Of a DNA stretch of 64,000 nt, positions 31,786-41,066 are shown piece by piece. How positions within the stretch are numbered: position 1 is the first letter of the stretch; the number at the start of each line of letters is the position of its first letter. This DNA comes from JACKOB01 sp024234575 (lineage in GTDB: Bacteria; Pseudomonadota; Gammaproteobacteria; Pseudomonadales; Oleiphilaceae), in assembly GCA_051208035.1 (NCBI GenBank), contig JBPJFZ010000001.1, positions 62,001 to 126,000 of the forward strand, given 5' to 3'. The notes beneath the pieces are model-generated. The model was not told the DNA's origin and did no database searches. It saw only the letters and a list, made by a program, of their open reading frames with translations. The translations under genes were made by a program, and so were the position numbers.

Positions 31786-32433
31786 TTACTTAACACCATC
31801 AAAAAGCCAAGGCGCGCTTTGCTGCCTTTTTTCTTCGTATGCTTTAATGCTGTCGGCATGCTCAAGCGTTAATCCAATATCATCCAGGCCGTTCAACAAG
31901 CAATGTTTTCTAAATGGATCAACCTCAAAAGAAAACGACTCGCCTGAAGGTGTAGTGACAACCTGTTTTTCTAAGTCTATTTGCAACGAATAACCTTCTT
32001 TTGCAAAATTCTGTTCAAATAGAATATCTACCTCTTTGTCTTTTAAAACAATGGGTAATATTCCATTCTTAAAGCAGTTATTAAAGATGATATCGGCAAA
32101 GCTAGGTGCTATTACCGCACGAAAACCAAAATCATCCAGCGCCCAAGGCGCATGTTCGCGACTGGAGCCACAGCCAAAATTCTGTCGTGCCAGTAGAATA
32201 CTGGCGCCTTTATAGCGCGGCTGATTCAGCACAAAATCTTTATTCAATGGCCTGTTGCTGCAATCTGCACCGGGTATACCCTCATCTAGATATCTCATTT
32301 CGTCAAATAGATTCGGCCCAAACCCGGAACGTTTTATCGATTTCAAAAACTGTTTGGGGATAATCATATCGGTATCAATATTTGCCCTGTCCATCGGCGC
32401 TACCAAGCCGTTATGGGTAACAAACGCTTTCAT
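31786..32433 (-). CDS. leuD: 3-isopropylmalate dehydratase small subunit
   Basis: 215 residues, typical. Asp-Met-Ile-Ile-Pro-Lys-Gln-Phe-Leu-Lys (about 22-31), Asn-Phe-Gly-Cys-Gly-Ser-Ser-Arg-Glu-His-Ala-Pro (about 86-97). Pairs with LeuC. Between leuC and leuB, all on the minus strand. Confidence 0.98.
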   Translation of the reverse strand: MKAFVTHNGLVAPMDRANIDTDMIIPKQFLKSIKRSGFGPNLFDEMRYLDEGIPGADCSNRPLNKDFVLNQPRYKGASILLARQNFGCGSSREHAPWALDDFGFRAVIAPSFADIIFNNCFKNGILPIVLKDKEVDILFEQNFAKEGYSLQIDLEKQVVTTPSGESFSFEVDPFRKHCLLNGLDDIGLTLEHADSIKAYEEKRQQSAPWLFDGVK

Positions 32434-32486
32434 CTTTATTTCTCCTAAATAGTACGCAAAGCTGGTTTATTTTATTGTTGGGGAAT

Positions 32487-33902
32487 TTACATCCACTCTC
32501 TTACATCAACAAAATGACCAGCTATCGCTGCTGCTGCAGCCATCGCAGGGCTAACCAAATGAGTGCGGCCGCCAAAACCTTGTCGGCCTTCAAAGTTTCG
32601 GTTTGAAGTGGATGCACAATGCTCACCCTGACCGAGTTTGTCCGCATTCATTGCCAGACACATAGAGCAGCCCGGCTCACGCCACTCCAGGCCAGCTTCG
32701 ATAAATATTTTGTCCAGACCTTCTTTTTCTGCCTGAAGTTTTACTAAACCCGACCCAGGCACCACTAAAGCCTGCTTAATCGTTTTTGCTACTTTCTTGC
32801 CTTTGACGATTTCCGCCGCAAGGCGCATATCTTCGATTCTGGAGTTTGTGCAAGAGCCTATAAACACGCGATCGAGTTTAATGTCTGTAATGGCGCTATC
32901 GGCAGTTAATCCCATATAGGCCAATGCACGGGTAATGCCTTCTTTCTTAACCGGATCACTCTCGTTTTTAGGGTTAGGCACTTTCGCGTCTATTGCCGCC
33001 ACCATTTCGGGCGATGTTCCCCAAGTGACCTGCGGCTTAATCTGTGCCCCATCCAGAACCACTACGGAATCAAATACTGCATCGGTATCACTGTGTAAGT
33101 CACCCCAGGCCGTTACTGCCTTTTCCCAATCATCACCTTTTGGCGAAAATGGGCGACCTTTCACGTACTCGATAGTAGTTTCGTCAACCGCAACAAGGCC
33201 AGCTCTCGCACCGGCTTCAATAGCCATATTGCAAACAGTCATGCGCCCTTCCATAGAAAGAGCCTGAATCGCTTCGCCACCGAACTCAAGCGCATAACCT
33301 GTGCCGCCTGCAGTACCGATTTCGCCAATAATAGCCAGCACGATATCTTTAGCCGTTACGCCTTTGCCAACCTTGCCATCGACACGAACCAGCATATTTT
33401 TCATTTTCTTTTGCACGAGGCACTGGGTGGCCAGAACATGCTCTACTTCTGAAGTACCAACGCCATGCGCAAGCGCACCAAAAGCACCATGCGTCGACGT
33501 GTGACTATCGCCGCAGACAATTGTCATTCCTGGCAGCGTAGCGCCTTGTTCCGGACCAATAACATGTACAATTCCCTGCCGGGTATCATTTAATTTAAAC
33601 TCTACGATGCCAAACTCATCACAATTGTCATCCAGCGTCTGCACCTGAATCTTTGAAATCGGATCAACAATACCTTCGATACCGGCGGCACGATCAGTCG
33701 TTGGAACGTTATGATCTGGCGTCGCAAGGTTTGCATCTACACGCCACGGTTTTCTGCCAGCCAAACGCAAGCCTTCGAATGCTTGCGGCGAAGTTACTTC
33801 GTGCAGCAACTGTCTGTCGATGTATATAAGGGATGACCCATCTTCATTCTGCATTACCAAATGGGAATCCCACAACTTGTCGTAAAGCGTTTTGCCGGCC
33901 AT
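32487..33902 (-). CDS. leuC: 3-isopropylmalate dehydratase large subunit
   Basis: 471 residues. Aconitase-type: Asp-Ser-His-Thr-Ser-Thr-His-Gly (about 131-138), Phe-Ile-Gly-Ser-Cys-Thr-Asn-Ser-Arg (about 345), Gly-Cys-Ser-Met-Cys-Leu (about 408-413) giving three cluster cysteines. First gene of the leuCDB-asd run; divergent from a LysR gene with 125 bases between starts. Confidence 0.98.
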   Translation of the reverse strand: MAGKTLYDKLWDSHLVMQNEDGSSLIYIDRQLLHEVTSPQAFEGLRLAGRKPWRVDANLATPDHNVPTTDRAAGIEGIVDPISKIQVQTLDDNCDEFGIVEFKLNDTRQGIVHVIGPEQGATLPGMTIVCGDSHTSTHGAFGALAHGVGTSEVEHVLATQCLVQKKMKNMLVRVDGKVGKGVTAKDIVLAIIGEIGTAGGTGYALEFGGEAIQALSMEGRMTVCNMAIEAGARAGLVAVDETTIEYVKGRPFSPKGDDWEKAVTAWGDLHSDTDAVFDSVVVLDGAQIKPQVTWGTSPEMVAAIDAKVPNPKNESDPVKKEGITRALAYMGLTADSAITDIKLDRVFIGSCTNSRIEDMRLAAEIVKGKKVAKTIKQALVVPGSGLVKLQAEKEGLDKIFIEAGLEWREPGCSMCLAMNADKLGQGEHCASTSNRNFEGRQGFGGRTHLVSPAMAAAAAIAGHFVDVREWM

Positions 33903-33989
33903 CTTCGTCTCTCCTGTTAGTTCACTATTAACTGAGCCTAGTGTATAACCTATTTAGAATAATTTATATTCATGTTTATTATCATATCG

Positions 33990-34004
33990 ATTCCATTTCG
34001 GAAT
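33990..34004. promoter_or_regulatory. Candidate LysR box between leuC and its LysR gene
   Basis: ATTCC-ATTTC-GGAAT is a perfect interrupted palindrome and contains the T-N11-A pattern typical of LysR operators. It lies 23 bases before the LysR start and about 90 before leuC, suited to autoregulation and leuC control. Confidence 0.5.
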
Positions 34005-34027
34005 ACTTAGATTTGCTGAGGCACATT

Positions 34028-34930
34028 ATGGACAGTCACTCACTAAAGGCCTTTGTTGCAGTTGTTGATTGCGGATCATTCTCACTCGCTGCCGATAAGC
34101 TGTACCTGACACAACCGGCAGTCAGCAAAAGAATTGCCTCGTTGGAGCAGCAACTCGACGCAAAATTATTCAACCGTCACCCCAAACATCTAACGCTAAC
34201 TGAATCAGGTTCTGTGTTTCTTACAAGTGCTCGTGAAATACTAAGAGAATTCGAGAATGCGCAAACTGCTTTGCAAAACTTGCAGACTGAAATAGCCGGA
34301 ACGTTACGCGTTATATCCAGTCACCATATAGGGCTGCACAGGCTACCGATGGTGATTAAAAAATTCTTGGGAGAATACCCTAACGTCGAGTTAAAAATCG
34401 AGTTTATGGAGTCTGAAAACGCCTATGAAAAAATCAAAAGAAACGAGGCGGATATTGCTTTTTTAACCCTGGAAAATACTAGCGATAACGATTCGCCTGG
34501 CCAAGATGCCGCACTTGGACTTGCAGTGCATATAGACTGGATAGATCCGATGAACATTGTCTGCGCCCTGGAACACCCTTTGGCCAATTTAGCCACGGTC
34601 AATCTTAAAACTCTGTCTGGCCATCAAGCCATTCTGCCGGAGAAAAAAACATTTACCTACGCAGTATTGGAGCGGTTGTTTAGCTCGCAATCGCTGTCGC
34701 TCACCGGCACAATTCCTACCAATTACCTTGAAACCATAAAAATGCTGGTCTCCAGCGGGCTAGGATGGACGGTTCTCCCTAACACCATGATCGACGAATT
34801 CTTGCATGTCATTAAAGTTGATGGCGTCACGATAAGTAGAAAGCTTGGTGCTGTTTCGCACAAAAATCACCTGTTAAGTAATTCTGCACGAGCCTTTCTG
34901 GAGGTTGCCAGAGAAATATGGCCCGACTAA
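34028..34930 (+). CDS. LysR-type regulator divergent from leuCDB
   Basis: 300 residues from ATG 34028 (GAGG six bases upstream), not the longer start at 33941 which adds an untypical tail. HTH at about 13-45: Ala-Phe-Val-Ala-Val-Val-Asp-Cys-Gly-Ser-Phe-Ser-Leu-Ala-Ala then Gln-Pro-Ala-Val-Ser-Lys-Arg-Ile. A substrate domain follows. Likely controls the leu operon; the effector is not visible. Convergent with phaC. Confidence 0.92.
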   Translation: MDSHSLKAFVAVVDCGSFSLAADKLYLTQPAVSKRIASLEQQLDAKLFNRHPKHLTLTESGSVFLTSAREILREFENAQTALQNLQTEIAGTLRVISSHHIGLHRLPMVIKKFLGEYPNVELKIEFMESENAYEKIKRNEADIAFLTLENTSDNDSPGQDAALGLAVHIDWIDPMNIVCALEHPLANLATVNLKTLSGHQAILPEKKTFTYAVLERLFSSQSLSLTGTIPTNYLETIKMLVSSGLGWTVLPNTMIDEFLHVIKVDGVTISRKLGAVSHKNHLLSNSARAFLEVAREIWPD

Positions 34931-34962
34931 AGAGCCAATCTCTCTGGTGTATGTTGTGTTGA

Positions 34963-36774
34963 TTAGTGATTAATTACGTCAGCAATACGCTGTTTAACGT
35001 ATGTTCCGGGTGCGTCTTCAATAACCTCTAACTCTCGGTCACCGGGCACACGCGCGTCGACCAGCTCACCACCGTGCTGTTCTGCCCACGCTTTCCAATC
35101 AAGCCACCACGAGCCTTTATGTTTCTCTGCTTTGTTTAGCCATTCATCTGGCGTTTCAGCGAGTACAGGATTAGTCCAATAACCATACTTCTCCGCCTCT
35201 GGCGGATTTACCACACCCGCAATATGGCCCGACCCACTGAGCACAAACTTCACGTCACCAGCATGCACTTGTGCACCTTTATAGGTGGACTTCCACTTGG
35301 CTATATGGTCTTGCACCGTAGACAAAAAGTATGCAGGCGTTTTTATCTTTGAAAGATCGATTTTTTCACCACACAACTCTATGCCATTGGGCTCTATCAA
35401 CTTGTTGTCCAAATACATATTACGCAAATAATAGGCATGCATTTTCGCTGGTAAATTCGTGCTGTCAGAATTCCAATACAGCAAATCAAATGCGGCAGGT
35501 TTTTCGCCTTTTAAATAATTATTGATGAAGAAAGACCAGAACAGATCGTTTTCGCGAAGGAGATTGAAGCTAAACGCCATCGCCCGACCATCGTAATAAC
35601 CTAACTTGTTTAATTTCTTTTCAATCCCCTTTATCGCATGCTCATTAATAAACACACCGATACCGCCTGGGTCAGCGAAGTCCATCAGGGTTGTAAGATA
35701 GGTTGCGCTCTTGATTTTCTTCTGTTGTTTTTTGTTATGCAGGTAAGCCTGGGTCGTGGCAAGTAAAGTTCCACCAACGCAATAACCTACTGCGTTAACC
35801 GATTTTTCGCCTGTTGCTTTTTCAATCGCTTCAATGGCAGCCAATGGGCCTTCCAGCATGTAGTCATCAAAACCTTTGTCTCGCAGCGATGGGCCGGGAT
35901 TGACCCATGACACCATAAACACCGTAAAGCCCTGATCTACCATCCATTTAACCAATGAGTTTTTGGCTTTTAAATCAAGGATGTAATATTTGTTAATCCA
36001 GGGTGGCATTATCAGTACCGGCGTCTTGCGAACCTTCTCGGTAGTTGGCGTGTACTGAATTAACTGCATGAGATCAGTCTGGAACACCACTTTTCCGGGG
36101 GTCGTAGCGACGTTATGGCCAACACGAAATGCTGAGAAGTCTGTCATCGAAATATTTAGCAGTTGCGGATTGCTTTTGTAGTCACCCCAAAACTGTTTAA
36201 AGCCTTCGATCAGATTTTTACCACCACTTGAAACGGTTTTTCGTAAAACCTCTGGGTTGGTAAACACAAAGTTTGTTGGTGAGAGCGCATTCACCATTTG
36301 CCTGGTATAGAACGCAAACTGCTCATGGGTGTGGGTATCAGAGTCTTCCAGATTACTGACCAGATCAAGCAAAGTCTCAGAGTAAATTAAATATGTCTGT
36401 TTGATGTAATCAAACACCATGTTTTCCTGCCACTCCGGATCCATGAACCGTTTGTCACCGTCTTCTGGCACAACCACTGGATCTGACGTCTTACCAAAAA
36501 TTCTTTTTGCCGTATTTTTAATTAACTTGGCATGCTTGCGCAAAGCACTTTTTTCGGTATTGGCTACCTTTAAGGGGTGCATGGCAAGTTGTTCTATTAT
36601 GTCCCTATAAGATCCGAGCATGTCGAAAATAGTCGACAGCTGAGAATCATCAATATTAGTATTTTTTGATAGTTGCTCTTCTAACAACTCGCGGTACTTT
36701 GATGTGGTTGTATCCAGCGATGTAAAAAGATTTTTGATGGCCTTTTGAGCCGTATTTGATGATTCACTACTCAT
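34963..36774 (-). CDS. phaC: Class I polyhydroxyalkanoate synthase
   Basis: 603 residues. Lipase-box Gly-Tyr-Cys-Val-Gly-Gly with the catalytic Cys at about 330, Pro-Pro-Trp-Ile-Asn-Lys-Tyr-Tyr-Ile-Leu-Asp (about 257), catalytic Asp in Gln-Asp-His-Ile-Ala-Lys-Trp, His in Gly-Ser-Gly-His-Ile-Ala-Gly-Val. N-terminal 130 residues are helical. Polymerises hydroxyacyl-CoA into storage granules. A phasin gene is upstream on the same strand; no phaA/phaB in view. Confidence 0.97.
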   Translation of the reverse strand: MSSESSNTAQKAIKNLFTSLDTTTSKYRELLEEQLSKNTNIDDSQLSTIFDMLGSYRDIIEQLAMHPLKVANTEKSALRKHAKLIKNTAKRIFGKTSDPVVVPEDGDKRFMDPEWQENMVFDYIKQTYLIYSETLLDLVSNLEDSDTHTHEQFAFYTRQMVNALSPTNFVFTNPEVLRKTVSSGGKNLIEGFKQFWGDYKSNPQLLNISMTDFSAFRVGHNVATTPGKVVFQTDLMQLIQYTPTTEKVRKTPVLIMPPWINKYYILDLKAKNSLVKWMVDQGFTVFMVSWVNPGPSLRDKGFDDYMLEGPLAAIEAIEKATGEKSVNAVGYCVGGTLLATTQAYLHNKKQQKKIKSATYLTTLMDFADPGGIGVFINEHAIKGIEKKLNKLGYYDGRAMAFSFNLLRENDLFWSFFINNYLKGEKPAAFDLLYWNSDSTNLPAKMHAYYLRNMYLDNKLIEPNGIELCGEKIDLSKIKTPAYFLSTVQDHIAKWKSTYKGAQVHAGDVKFVLSGSGHIAGVVNPPEAEKYGYWTNPVLAETPDEWLNKAEKHKGSWWLDWKAWAEQHGGELVDARVPGDRELEVIEDAPGTYVKQRIADVINH

Positions 36775-36805
36775 GCGGATTCCCTGAAAGTTATATTTTA
36801 TTCTA

Positions 36806-36856
36806 ATAAAGCACGTACCCCACCCAAACGTGCACTATGCGGGGTACGCCGACGGC
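36806..36856 (-). terminator. Hairpin between phasin gene and phaC
   Basis: On the minus strand CGTACCCC pairs with GGGGTACG around a 20-base loop, then GTGCTTTATT. May partly end the phasin transcript, giving more phasin than synthase. Confidence 0.5.
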
Positions 36857-36884
36857 CGTGTAAAAGCCGGTTTTGCTGATTAAA

Positions 36885-37283
36885 TCAAGCCGTTTGAGCG
36901 GTAGACGACTTTGCCTTCGCACCAGTTTTTGGTGCTTCTTCAGCAACTTCACCTGTACGGGCCGCATTAATAATTTTTTCAACTTCGTTTTTAAACTCAG
37001 ATCCCATCTCACCGAGTGTTTTAAGATCTTCCATGATTTTTTTGCCAATTGAAGACGCTGACTCAGTTTGTCCGGAACCATAGTTTTTAAGGGACTCAAG
37101 GTCTCTCACTTCAGCAAGTTCTTTAAACTGCTTCATCGTTAACTCTGCATAAGACTTCATGGCATCCATTTGAAACTCAGCAACTTTCTGCATGTTAGCA
37201 ACCAAAAGCTGATTGATTTTCGTCAGAGGCTCATAAAAGTTTTTTGCTTGACCCGTAAAGTTTTCTAATAAGTTATCTGTCAT
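36885..37283 (-). CDS. Phasin family protein
   Basis: 132 residues from ATG 37283; a GTG at 37292 is also possible. Amphipathic helices with Ala-Lys-Asn-Phe-Tyr-Glu-Pro-Leu-Thr-Lys, Gln-Met-Asp-Ala-Met-Lys-Ser-Tyr-Ala and an Ala/Lys-rich tail, the layout of short PhaP-like granule proteins. No signal peptide. Coats PHA granules; next to phaC. Confidence 0.88.
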   Translation of the reverse strand: MTDNLLENFTGQAKNFYEPLTKINQLLVANMQKVAEFQMDAMKSYAELTMKQFKELAEVRDLESLKNYGSGQTESASSIGKKIMEDLKTLGEMGSEFKNEVEKIINAARTGEVAEEAPKTGAKAKSSTAQTA

Positions 37284-37671
37284 CTCGAACACCCGTTTAT
37301 TTAATTGATACCGCTGTCATTTGGCACATTTACTACGCCTGGTCAGGCAAATGCCCAATATCCCTATCGTGTTAACTAACCTCCAAACAATGAGTGCTAA
37401 CAACGACCTCACTCTGACGGGCCGTAACAATTACCCTAAAAAGGCAAATCGTACAGCGCCGCAAAGAAACATAACCAACTGATGAATCCAGTGAAAGATT
37501 ACACCAGAATAGGTATTTAGTTTATACGGATATTACAACAGAAAAATGACATTGGAACTACTGACTGATATCAATCCCGGTGCGAGAAAATAATCATTTG
37601 TTAACTACGTCACGCACAGGCTGTTAATGAAGAAAAAATAGTTTACAAACAGCGCGTTAACGAGATGGGCA
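37284..37671. other. Gap upstream of the phasin gene
   Basis: 388 bases, AT-rich, with no credible gene. It must carry the phasin/phaC promoter. I see no strong operator or terminator; the MFS gene on the left end of the gap ends here (stop at 37672). Confidence 0.5.
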
Positions 37672-38838
37672 CTACTGCTGTTTAGTTGCCGTATTCGGGA
37701 GCAAGGCAATGATCATGGCTACCAAAGAAATACCAGCGGCATAAAAAAACAACGTTGAAAGCTGAACCATTTCGGCTAAATAGCCACTGAAGTAAGCGCC
37801 TGCCGCCCCACCTAACCCAAAGCTCAAACTGCTATACAAAGCCTGCCCCTGGCCTTCGTGCTCACCATCAAAATGCTCGTTTATATAGTGAATGGCAACT
37901 ACATGCATTACCCCAAATGAAGCCGCATGCGCCAGCTGAGAAGTAAACAATAGCATGGTGTTTTCACCATATAGCGCTGTGATCAGCCACCGAAGCGTAG
38001 TTAAAAACAAGCTCACTATAATCAGCTGCCGCAATGAAAAGCGGTGTAAGAGCGGTGCCATAAAGAGAAACAGAATAACCTCCGCTAACACACCCAGCGC
38101 CCACATACTGCCGATAAGACTTTTGCTATAGCCAATGTTCTCCAGGTATAAACTAAAAAACGTGTAATAAGGACCGTGACTGACCTGCAAGAGAAAATTG
38201 ATAACAAAAAAAGCAATCACGCCAGGCTGTTTAATCAGGTTGAATAACCCTGCCAGCGGCTCATGGGTTGTTTTCTGTCTTTCTTTTACCCGACTCAGCG
38301 AAGTCAGCCAAATCATCAGCGTTATCGCACATAGCACCCAGGGCAGAATACGTATTGAAAAAACATTAAACACAAAACCAAGGCAGTAAACGGTTATGAT
38401 AAACCCTATAGAACCCCAAACTCTGATTAAGCTATAACGCCTTCGATCTTTACCCAAGTTAAAAAGCGTTACCACCTCATACTGGGGGAGGATGGCATTC
38501 CAGAAAAAGCTAAACCCGGCAATAACAATTATTAGCGCCCAGAAGCTCTCTACAAACAGCATGCCGCAAAAAAACAGAAAGGATAAAAAAGATCCTGCGC
38601 GCACCAGAAATAATCGTTTGCCAGTGTGATCTCCAATCCAGCTCCACAGGTTAGGTGCCAGAACCTTGGTAATGAGCAAAACAGACATCAGCACACCAAT
38701 GTCGTAATGGCTAAAGCCCAGGTCATCGAGATACAGTGGCAGGTAGGGAGCAAAGCCTCCTAACAACGCAAAAAAGAAAAAGTAAAAGCTGGATAAAGAA
38801 AGGTAGGTACTTACTTTTGATTCCTCAAATGGCCTCAT
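37672..38838 (-). CDS. MFS transporter, HcaT/MFS_1-like type
   Basis: 388 residues with 12 hydrophobic segments. N-terminal Phe-Phe-Ala-Leu-Leu-Gly-Gly-Phe-Ala-Pro-Tyr-Leu-Pro-Leu-Tyr-Leu, then Trp-Ser-Trp-Ile-Gly-Asp-His-Thr-Gly-Lys-Arg after TM2, as in 3-phenylpropionate-type permeases. Substrate unknown. Its start is 88 bases beyond the aroC stop, with a terminator between them. Confidence 0.88.
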   Translation of the reverse strand: MRPFEESKVSTYLSLSSFYFFFFALLGGFAPYLPLYLDDLGFSHYDIGVLMSVLLITKVLAPNLWSWIGDHTGKRLFLVRAGSFLSFLFFCGMLFVESFWALIIVIAGFSFFWNAILPQYEVVTLFNLGKDRRRYSLIRVWGSIGFIITVYCLGFVFNVFSIRILPWVLCAITLMIWLTSLSRVKERQKTTHEPLAGLFNLIKQPGVIAFFVINFLLQVSHGPYYTFFSLYLENIGYSKSLIGSMWALGVLAEVILFLFMAPLLHRFSLRQLIIVSLFLTTLRWLITALYGENTMLLFTSQLAHAASFGVMHVVAIHYINEHFDGEHEGQGQALYSSLSFGLGGAAGAYFSGYLAEMVQLSTLFFYAAGISLVAMIIALLPNTATKQQ

Positions 38839-38874
38839 AAAAAGCGCTGGCTACCTGATGTAAATTGCAAAGTT

Positions 38875-38907
38875 AAAAAGCCAGCACCACGGAGGTCGTG
38901 CTGGCTT
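38875..38907 (-). terminator. Terminator of aroC
   Basis: AAGCCAGCAC and GTGCTGGCTT form a 10-bp stem, followed on the minus strand by TTTTTAA. Confidence 0.9.
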
Positions 38908-38925
38908 GTATTCAGATGATTAGCG

Positions 38926-40026
38926 TTAAATTGTCCGAAGAACAGGCGTATTCACTTTTACGTCGGCATTTTGGCCGCGGTGGCGCAAAAAATGATCCAT
39001 CAAAGTGATAGCAAGCATCGCCTCGGCAATTGGCGTCGCTCTGATTCCCACGCAAGGGTCGTGCCTGCCAAGCGTGACCACTTCAATTTCATTGCCGTTA
39101 ACATCGATACTTTGCCCCGGTAACCGCAGGCTGGACGTAGGCTTTAAGGCAATGCGGGCGACAATGGATTGACCAGAAGAAATCCCACCTAATATGCCAC
39201 CGCAATTGTTTGACAGAAACCCTTGCGCCGTCATTTCGTCACGATGCTCTGTGCCCTTCTCTTCAATACAGGCAAAGCCAGAACCAATCTCGACGCCTTT
39301 CACCGCATTAATGCTCATCAGTGAGTGGGCAATTTCGGCATCCAGACGATCAAATACAGGCTCTCCTAAGCCAACCGGAACATTTTCTGCGACAACCGTG
39401 ATACCCGCACCGATCGAATCACCGGACTTTCGCAGCGCATCCATATAGGCTTCAAGCTCTGGAACGACATTTTTATTGGGGCTGAAGAACGGGTTATTCG
39501 GCACCTCATTCCAATCAAAATCGCCGCCTGTGGTTTTTATAGGGCCTAACTGATCAAGGTAACCACGGATTGTCATACCACACTTTTCATGCAGATATTT
39601 TTTCGCAATAGCACCGGCGGCAACTCGCATAGCGGTCTCACGAGCGGATGAGCGACCGCCCCCTCGATAGTCACGGAACCCATATTTATGATGGTATGTA
39701 TAGTCGGCATGGGCCGGGCGGAACTGATCTTTGATATTGGAGTAGTCTTTCGATTTTTGATCCGTATTCTCGATCAACAGCCCGATTGGCGTACCGGTTG
39801 TTTTACCCTCAAATACACCCGACAGAATTTTAACCTGATCAGGTTCTTTACGCTGAGTAGTGTGCCGCGATGTACCGGGCTTACGACGGTCAAGATCACC
39901 TTGCAGATCTGCTTCGGTTAATGCCAGACCAGGTGGGCAGCCATCAACGATACAACCTAATGCCAGACCATGGCTTTCGCCGAAGGTCGTAACGGTAAAT
40001 AATTTTCCTATCGAATTGCCTGACAT
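38926..40026 (-). CDS. aroC: Chorismate synthase
   Basis: 366 residues. Gly-Glu-Ser-His-Gly-x-x-x-Gly (14-22), Arg-Arg-Lys-Pro-Gly-Thr-Ser-Arg-His-Thr-Thr (about 47-57), Arg-Gly-Gly-Gly-Arg-Ser-Ser-Ala-Arg-Glu-Thr (about 122-132). Makes chorismate from EPSP using reduced FMN. Followed upstream by prmB, the usual partner in this class. Confidence 0.98.
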   Translation of the reverse strand: MSGNSIGKLFTVTTFGESHGLALGCIVDGCPPGLALTEADLQGDLDRRKPGTSRHTTQRKEPDQVKILSGVFEGKTTGTPIGLLIENTDQKSKDYSNIKDQFRPAHADYTYHHKYGFRDYRGGGRSSARETAMRVAAGAIAKKYLHEKCGMTIRGYLDQLGPIKTTGGDFDWNEVPNNPFFSPNKNVVPELEAYMDALRKSGDSIGAGITVVAENVPVGLGEPVFDRLDAEIAHSLMSINAVKGVEIGSGFACIEEKGTEHRDEMTAQGFLSNNCGGILGGISSGQSIVARIALKPTSSLRLPGQSIDVNGNEIEVVTLGRHDPCVGIRATPIAEAMLAITLMDHFLRHRGQNADVKVNTPVLRTI

Positions 40027-40084
40027 AACTCTCTCTTATTCGGTACGTAAGTTGGCGTCATTATACTGAAATTTATATTGGCTT

Positions 40085-41002
40085 TCAGCTAACGAATAAA
40101 TCGGCATAAAGATCCAGCTCTTCTGCCATCATGATAAACACCCCACCACCGCCATGTTCAAATTCTACCCAGTTAAAAATAATATCAGGAAACAGTGCTT
40201 CTAAAGCCATCCAGCTATTTCCTACCTCAACTACCAGAATGCCATTTTCAGTTAAATACTCTCTGGCTTCCCGTAAAATTACTCTGACTATATCCAGCCC
40301 GTCTTCGCCACAGGCAAGCGCCATCTCAGGTTCATGACGAAATTCATCAGGCATTGAGTGCATATCACCCGCATCAACATAAGGCGGGTTGGTAACAATT
40401 ATGTCGTAGCGCCCTTCTATATTCTCGAAAACATCACTTTGTATAACAGATACGCGATCCTGCAGCTGATGTGCTCGGATATTTTCGCTGGCAATTTCCA
40501 GCGCATCTGCGGATAAATCTGACAAATCAACGGCTGCTGACGGAAACTCGAATGCCGCCGCAATGCCAATGCAGCCACTGCCAGTACAAAGGTCAAGAAT
40601 GCGATTAACATCTTCATGAACAACCCAGGGGGCAAAACCGTTTTCTATTAATTCAGCGATGGGTGAGCGGGGTATCAACACATGGTCGTTGACTTTAAAA
40701 GACAACCCCATAAATAACGCCTCACCTAACAGGTAAGGTAACGGCATGCGCTTATCCACCCGCAAAGAAATACGGCGAAGGATTTCTTCTTTTTCCTCTG
40801 GCACCAGGCGGGCTTCTAATAAATCTGCATCAATATCCCAGGGCAGACTAAGCGTTCTGGCAACTAAAAACACCGCCTCATCCCAGGCATTATCGGTACC
40901 ATGCCCGTAAAAAATATCGGCACGGTTAAATTGAGAGTATGCATAACGAATATAATCACGAATGGTGATTAAGTGGTTAGTAAGTGACTGGGTATCCGCC
41001 AA
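40085..41002 (-). CDS. prmB: Ribosomal protein L3 N5-glutamine methyltransferase
   Basis: 305 residues. SAM site Asp-Leu-Cys-Thr-Gly-Ser-Gly-Cys-Ile-Gly (about 137-146), catalytic Asn-Pro-Pro-Tyr-Val-Asp (about 206-211). The N-terminal helical domain and neighbour aroC indicate PrmB rather than PrmC. Confidence 0.96.
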   Translation of the reverse strand: MADTQSLTNHLITIRDYIRYAYSQFNRADIFYGHGTDNAWDEAVFLVARTLSLPWDIDADLLEARLVPEEKEEILRRISLRVDKRMPLPYLLGEALFMGLSFKVNDHVLIPRSPIAELIENGFAPWVVHEDVNRILDLCTGSGCIGIAAAFEFPSAAVDLSDLSADALEIASENIRAHQLQDRVSVIQSDVFENIEGRYDIIVTNPPYVDAGDMHSMPDEFRHEPEMALACGEDGLDIVRVILREAREYLTENGILVVEVGNSWMALEALFPDIIFNWVEFEHGGGGVFIMMAEELDLYADLFVS

Positions 41003-41066
41003 AATAAATTCTCCTGGGCCGTGTTAAGGCTTTTATCTAGTTTACATCGCACACTGTTTGACCCAA

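Noticed and set aside
36803..37099. Basic 98-residue frame overlapping the phasin gene
   Set aside because: Same strand but a different frame within and beyond a clear phasin gene, Lys/Arg/Leu-rich as expected of a shadow frame.
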